From: Deltaproteobacteria bacterium
GTDB taxonomy: Bacteria > Desulfobacterota > Desulfarculia > Desulfarculales > Desulfarculaceae
DNA length: 49,753 nt
Assembly: GCA_020444165.1 (NCBI GenBank)
Contig: JAHLLK010000042.1
Location: 1 to 49,753, forward strand
Direction: 5' to 3'
Shown here: one piece after another, positions 45,830 through 49,753 of the stretch
Numbering within the stretch: position 1 is the stretch's first letter
Layout: each line of letters starts with the position of its first letter
Notes under the pieces: generated by a model
What the model saw: the letters and a program-made list of their open reading frames with translations, nothing else
The model's database searches: none
Told to the model about the DNA's origin: nothing
Made by a program: the position numbers and the translations under genes

Positions 45830-47110
45830 TCAGTTCCCTCCGTTGAGCACCAGGACGGTGCTGATCATGGCGTAGCCGTGGGTGTGGATCACCGCGACTT
45901 CCGGGGCCTGTTTGATCTGCCGCGCCCCGGCCAGGCCCCGAATCTGCTTCACCGCCTCGTAGGTGTCCGAGCCGGCGCTGGCCGCCCAGGCGTGGCCAAA
46001 GGCGTGCCGCCCGCCGTGGGTGCTCATGGGGCGGTCGCCGTCAAAGCGCAGCCGGCCCTCCTCGGCGTACTTGAGGCCCTGGCCCGCCGGCAGATAGCCC
46101 GCGGTCTCGGCCACGCAGACGCCCATGATGTGGGAGCAGTCGTGGGTGTGCAGGTAGTTGATGTCCCCGGGGGAGATGCCGGCCATGGCGTAGGCCTTCT
46201 GGAAGGACTCGCGGTCAATGGGCATCAGGGTGGGGTCGTCGGTGTACCAGGGGAGATCCATGACGCTGATGCCGAAGCCGGCCAGGCGCACCGGCGCGGA
46301 GGCCTTCGCGTTGATGGCCTCCTTGCCGCCCAGCACGATGGCCGAGGCCCCGTCGGCCGGGGTGACCACGCTGTAGAGCCGGGAGGGCCAGGCCACGTGG
46401 GGGTTGTAGCGGGAACTCCAGAACTCGCCCACCTCGTTGAAGCCCAGGCCCTTGGCCTCGTCCTCCAGGGTCTGGTTGCGGATGGCCTTGGGGTTCAGGG
46501 AGCCGTGCAGCCGCCGGGTCTGGCACACGCCCAAAAGCCCCCGGTCCAGCTCCTCCAGGCTGAGGCCGTATTTGCGGCAATAGCCCAGGGCGTTGAACCC
46601 GTTGTAGGTGGGGAAGATGTCATAGCCCTGGGGCACGCTGTAGGCCTGGCCCACGCAGTAGTCGGTCCAGAGCCACATCTCCTCGGTGGGGATTGTCCCC
46701 CGCTCATAGGGCGAGAGGTTCTGGGGCTGGCTCAGGGTGGATTCCAGGCCCACCACCAATACCCGCTCGTACACCCCGGAGGCGATGCCCATGGCGGCCA
46801 TGGTCACCCCCACGTTGGTGGTGGAGCAGGCCGCGTCAAAGTGCACCCCGGCCTTGAATTTGGTCCCCAGCCACTTGGCGAGCTGGCTGTAGGTGGCCGG
46901 CAGTTGGCTGGTGTGCATGGTCACGTTGCCCACGAACACGGCATCCACGTCCTGGGGCCCCAGCCCGGCGTCGGCCAGGGCTTCCTGGGCGGCCCGGGCG
47001 GCCAGCTCCTGCAGGCTGAGCCCCTTGATCTCCGGGGTTTCCAAGAGATTGCCGAATTTGGTGCATCCCACTCCCAGGATGTAAATCGGCTCCTTTAACT
47101 GGCTTTTCAC
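45830..47110 (-). CDS. Thiolase-family protein (SCP-x-like)
   Basis: A 426-residue thiolase-fold enzyme. The nucleophilic cysteine is C95 in DAACSTTNV. Later motifs are HTHDCSHIMG and a GH pair in HAFGHAWAAS; the C-terminal motif reads HTHGYAMIS, without the usual CxG cysteine, as in the SCP-x/acetyl-CoA acetyltransferase-like branch that works with DUF35 proteins. It probably forms or cleaves a beta-ketoacyl thioester. GTG 47110 is the start, with AAGGAG seven bases upstream; upstream in-frame sequence has no domain. It is the first gene of the six-gene operon. Confidence 0.88.
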   Translation of the reverse strand: MKSQLKEPIYILGVGCTKFGNLLETPEIKGLSLQELAARAAQEALADAGLGPQDVDAVFVGNVTMHTSQLPATYSQLAKWLGTKFKAGVHFDAACSTTNVGVTMAAMGIASGVYERVLVVGLESTLSQPQNLSPYERGTIPTEEMWLWTDYCVGQAYSVPQGYDIFPTYNGFNALGYCRKYGLSLEELDRGLLGVCQTRRLHGSLNPKAIRNQTLEDEAKGLGFNEVGEFWSSRYNPHVAWPSRLYSVVTPADGASAIVLGGKEAINAKASAPVRLAGFGISVMDLPWYTDDPTLMPIDRESFQKAYAMAGISPGDINYLHTHDCSHIMGVCVAETAGYLPAGQGLKYAEEGRLRFDGDRPMSTHGGRHAFGHAWAASAGSDTYEAVKQIRGLAGARQIKQAPEVAVIHTHGYAMISTVLVLNGGN

Positions 47111-47781
47111 GGCGTTGCTCCTTGAGGGGTTTAAGTTTTCACGTCCGGCTTTGCCGAGCGGGCCGGGCGGGCCCAGCGCCGGCCCCAAGGCGTAGCAACC
47201 CTGTCGCGTCCGGCTGGTTTTTCCGGGCGCTAAATGATCGGGACAATCAAGCATGTCCGGCTTGATCCCAGGCGGAAATGCCGCGTGATTTACGGTCATA
47301 ATCGCGGCAAACCCGCCCAAGTGTCAACGCTCAAAGAGTGCTGGCAAGGTACTAGGAAAGTGCTAGGTAGGCATGGCTTTTTTGTGGTTTATCTGTTTGT
47401 TATAAACTTGCTTGGCGGAAGGTACGGCGCGGTGCGAGAGCGGTGGCGCGAGGTGCGCATTCATATTTACCCTGACTTTGCGGCCCTGGCCATACTTTTT
47501 TAAGGGAGGTTGTTAGATGTAACTTTGATGTTTTATTGCTGCGGCTGGATAGCCCCGTTGGCCGCGACCTTACCGTATACCGGTCCGGAAGATTCGGAGA
47601 GATAGGCCGGAGACCATCAGCCATCGTGCGCGGCGATCCCATCAGGCGATCCGCCGCTATTGTCCGCTTGACTTTAGCGAATGGCGTATTCTAGGCTGGA
47701 ACATTCAGCAGGAGATAGGAGAGAGCGCGAAGGAGGGGGGCCAACGCCACGCCGCAAACCGTGGCGGGAAGGAAGGCGGGC
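47111..47781. other. Divergent control region between the thiolase operon and a PAS-LuxR gene
   Basis: 671 bases, less GC-rich in the middle. It contains an operator-like inverted repeat (47246-47266) and a hairpin TGCCGCGTGATT/AATCGCGGCA (about 47280-47309). A plus-strand frame at 47234-47503 overlaps both and has no recognisable character. A GGCCGGAGACC near 47602 resembles part of a B12 box but lacks supporting structure. Confidence 0.6.
47246..47266. promoter_or_regulatory. Operator-like inverted repeat before the thiolase operon
   Basis: ATCAAGC (47246-47252) and GCTTGAT (47260-47266) form a perfect 7-7-7 inverted repeat, about 136 bases upstream of the thiolase GTG. It could bind the divergent PAS-LuxR regulator, but it might also be a chance hairpin. 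Confidence 0.4.
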
Positions 47782-48735
47782 ATGATCGGCGAACCAGGCT
47801 TTGAGCAACTGCTGCAACGCATCACCGAGTTGGAGCACAACGTGCTCCAACCTTCGGGAGCCGAGGACTACCACGTCTGGGAGAAGGTCTTCAACCGCCC
47901 CCTGGTGGACAGCCTGCCCGCCGGGCTGGCCTTCTATGACAACGACCTGAACCTCCTCATGCACAACCAGAGCTACCACGAATTCCTGCGGGTCTACTCC
48001 CCCGTGCAGGCCGAGCACTACGTGGGGCTCAACCACTACTACCTGAAGCCGGGCAGCAAGGGGTTCTCCGAGGAGCTGTTCCGTTTCGTGACCCACGCCC
48101 GCAGCGCCCGCACCTGCTATGACTTCCACCTGGAGATCGACATGGGCCCGGCCCCCCAGGGCAGCTTCTGGGACGTGCACCTCTCGCCGGTCACCGACTC
48201 CCGAGGCAGCCTGCGGGGGCTGTTGATGTTCTGCCTGGACCTGACCCACCGTAAATTGGCCCGGCAGGTGAGCCTGGCCGGCGAGGGCTGGGACGAGGCC
48301 GGCGAGGCCGGCTCCGAGGAGCTGAAGGCCGCGCTCCGCACCGTGCTCCGCCTGCGGGAGGAGGAAAAGCAGGACTCCCAGGAGCGGCTCCTGTCCCGGA
48401 TGAACAGCCTGGTGCTGCCCTACATCGAGCGCCTGAAATCCACCAGCCTGGACCCGGAGCAGAAGACCTATCTGCAAATCCTGGAGAGCAACCTGAGCCA
48501 GCTCCTCTCCCCCGATCCCCCGGCCGCCTTCTCCACCTACAGCCGCCTCACCCCCCGGGAGCTGGAGATCGCCGACCTGATCCGCGATGGCAAAACCAGC
48601 AAGACCATCGCGCACCTCCTCCGGGTGTCCAAGGCCAACGTGGAGTTCCACCGCCTGAACATCCGGAAGAAACTGAGGTTGGACAACCAGAAGGTTAACC
48701 TGCGGTCCTATCTATTGGCCATGGGGAGGTGTTGA
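47782..48735 (+). CDS. PAS-LuxR transcription regulator, divergent from the thiolase operon
   Basis: A 317-residue regulator with a PAS-like domain (about 40-165: GLAFYDNDLNLLMHNQSY, SPVTDSRGSLRGLLMFCLD), a charged helical linker and a C-terminal LuxR-type helix-turn-helix (about 252-312: LTPRELEIADLIRDGKTSKTI, ANVEFHRLNIRKKL). It shares its layout and the NLRSYLLA ending with the regulator at 28657. ATG 47782 is chosen because AAGGAAGG lies five bases upstream; GTG 47761 is an alternative. Divergent placement suggests it controls the thiolase operon. Confidence 0.87.
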   Translation: MIGEPGFEQLLQRITELEHNVLQPSGAEDYHVWEKVFNRPLVDSLPAGLAFYDNDLNLLMHNQSYHEFLRVYSPVQAEHYVGLNHYYLKPGSKGFSEELFRFVTHARSARTCYDFHLEIDMGPAPQGSFWDVHLSPVTDSRGSLRGLLMFCLDLTHRKLARQVSLAGEGWDEAGEAGSEELKAALRTVLRLREEEKQDSQERLLSRMNSLVLPYIERLKSTSLDPEQKTYLQILESNLSQLLSPDPPAAFSTYSRLTPRELEIADLIRDGKTSKTIAHLLRVSKANVEFHRLNIRKKLRLDNQKVNLRSYLLAMGRC

Positions 48736-48862
48736 GGAATAAAGTTCCGAAAAATAACACTACAATGGTTTATTTTACTAAGCCGCTCATCCGTTTTCCA
48801 TATTTTAAAATACGCATTTCCGGCCCGGTTCCGGGCCCTCCCATATCGCATCCAACCATTCG

Positions 48863-49636
48863 TTAGGCACCTTTTCCATGCCTGATCGCCGCCAATATGG
48901 GATTTTTGTGTACGCGGCTCATTTCCGTGGCTCTCCATTGGCCAACCTTGGCAAAGTATGAATCATACTCTGCCAGGGCGGCAAATCGCATCGCGAGCTT
49001 TCCATCCGGCGTTTCAGTCAAAATTCCTTTTTCTATGAGGCCTTCAATGGCCGGGTCCCCAAGGTCAACCTTTAGACCGTCAAGGGCATAGTCGACAATG
49101 ACCTCGGCAACGGCATCTTTTTCAACTAATGACAACTGCTTGAATGCCTGATGAAACTCAACCGTCCCCTTGGGCACCCGCCCAACCAGTGACTTTGCCA
49201 CAAAGATTTCTTGGGGTATGTCCTCATGGATCAGCTGCGAGTGGTTCTTGAAGCCATACCGATGGAAGTAGGAAGGCAACCCTACTAGCGCACAACCCTT
49301 GCCCCCCAGGGACTTCAGCAAGGCCAAGCCGGTATTCACCAGAGCCTTGCCTATGCGACGCACCTGATACTCCGGCCGCACGGATACCGGACCGAGGCCA
49401 TACCAGTTCGTGGTTCCATCGGAAATCGTCACGGGTGAAAAGGCAATATGCCCCACCACCCGACCCTCAACCTCACTCACCAGCGATATGGTCAGGGCGC
49501 CCGCCTCGCGGAGATCACTAATGATAAACGGCTCTGTTTGTTGACTATAGCAATCAGCCTCAAAAGCCTTCTTGGTTACCTCGGCGATTGCCTCGATATC
49601 CGATGGCTTTTCGCTTCTGATGATCATCTTTACCAT
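48863..49636 (-). CDS. GNAT-family N-acetyltransferase with C-terminal extension
   Basis: A 257-residue protein. Residues 1 to about 165 form a YhbS-like GNAT acetyltransferase (IRSEKPSDIEAI, GRVVGHIAFSPV, GLGPVSVRPEYQVRRIGKAL, VGLPSYFHRYGF). About 90 further helical residues have no domain I recognise. In the acetyl-CoA loop the usual Q-x-x-G-x-G reads QVRRIG. The gene is visibly less GC-rich than the rest of the window, a sign of recent acquisition. ATG 49636 is used; ATG 49627 is possible. Confidence 0.85.
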   Translation of the reverse strand: MVKMIIRSEKPSDIEAIAEVTKKAFEADCYSQQTEPFIISDLREAGALTISLVSEVEGRVVGHIAFSPVTISDGTTNWYGLGPVSVRPEYQVRRIGKALVNTGLALLKSLGGKGCALVGLPSYFHRYGFKNHSQLIHEDIPQEIFVAKSLVGRVPKGTVEFHQAFKQLSLVEKDAVAEVIVDYALDGLKVDLGDPAIEGLIEKGILTETPDGKLAMRFAALAEYDSYFAKVGQWRATEMSRVHKNPILAAIRHGKGA

Positions 49637-49700
49637 CTCTACGACCTCTATCCGGTCCCCATTTCCACCTGCGTCGGTTCCGGGTGCAGGCAGGGATCTC

Positions 49701-49753
49701 TAGCAGGCTGTTGAAAAACAGCCTGCTAGGCGCGCCAGGGACCACCCCAAACA
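49701..49753. repeat. Palindromic intergenic element, family 1 (copy 4, cut by window end)
   Basis: TAGCAGGCTG (49701-49710) pairs perfectly with CAGCCTGCTA (49719-49728) over TTGAAAAA, followed by GGCGCGCCAGGGACCACCCCAAACA, which matches 15256-15280 almost base for base. The element continues beyond the window. Confidence 0.85.

Noticed and set aside
47234..47503. An 89-codon plus-strand frame in the divergent control region
   Set aside because: No ribosome binding site, crosses the inverted repeats, unrecognised; more likely chance.
47595..47625. GGCCGGAGACC resembling a B12 box before the second PAS-LuxR gene
   Set aside because: Only a partial match, with no surrounding stem structure that I could find.

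Overview
The window is very GC-rich chromosomal DNA, probably from an anaerobic sulfate reducer of the Desulfobacterota (former Deltaproteobacteria), perhaps Desulfarculales-like. This placement is inferred from protein content, not from a marker gene: a C_GCAxxG_C_C redox protein, a haem-binding chemoreceptor, sigma-54 control, corrinoid-dependent methanol methyltransferases and a RamA-type corrinoid activase. No rRNA or tRNA gene was recognised.

Layout. 1-9.4 kb: tandem repeats, a secreted SGNH hydrolase with beta-propeller-type repeats (minus strand), a small membrane protein coupled to a transporter-PAS-PAS-GAF-GGDEF protein, then MauE-like, rhodanese and redox-protein genes. 9.8-15.2 kb: a secreted alpha/beta hydrolase, a small secreted protein and a tight three-gene minus-strand operon (NYN nuclease-like, DUF192, YkgJ-like). 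15.8-24.2 kb: glycogen phosphorylase, a mini c-type cytochrome with a ferric-reductase-like membrane protein, a Sua5/YciO protein, NAD-dependent DNA ligase, acylphosphatase and a lipoprotein. 24.6-27.6 kb: a hybrid histidine kinase.

28.4-39.8 kb is a methanol-utilisation island: a leader with a B12-box-like sequence, a PAS-LuxR regulator, an MtaA-like methyltransferase, MtaC corrinoid protein, a CobW-type GTPase, a sigma-54 activator, MtaB (all three zinc ligands present), a small zinc-ribbon protein, a RamA-like activase and an unknown 198-residue protein. Methanol methyl groups would pass MtaB -> MtaC -> MtaA, probably to tetrahydrofolate, while the RamA-like protein re-reduces Co(II) corrinoid. 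mtaB has a perfect-consensus -24/-12 promoter with two upstream inverted repeats. The mtaA promoter candidate has the same motif at the same distance. Together these outline a regulon of the neighbouring activator.

40.3-48.7 kb holds a haem-binding chemoreceptor and a compact minus-strand operon: thiolase, DUF35, acyl carrier protein, phosphotransacetylase, acetate kinase and holo-ACP synthase. It is divergent from a second PAS-LuxR regulator related to that of the methanol island. This self-contained set, with its own carrier protein and the enzyme that primes it, is the best candidate for an undescribed system: a thioester route ending in acyl phosphate and ATP. The window ends with a GNAT acetyltransferase. 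Between genes lie several families of palindromic and tandem repeats, some reaching into genes.
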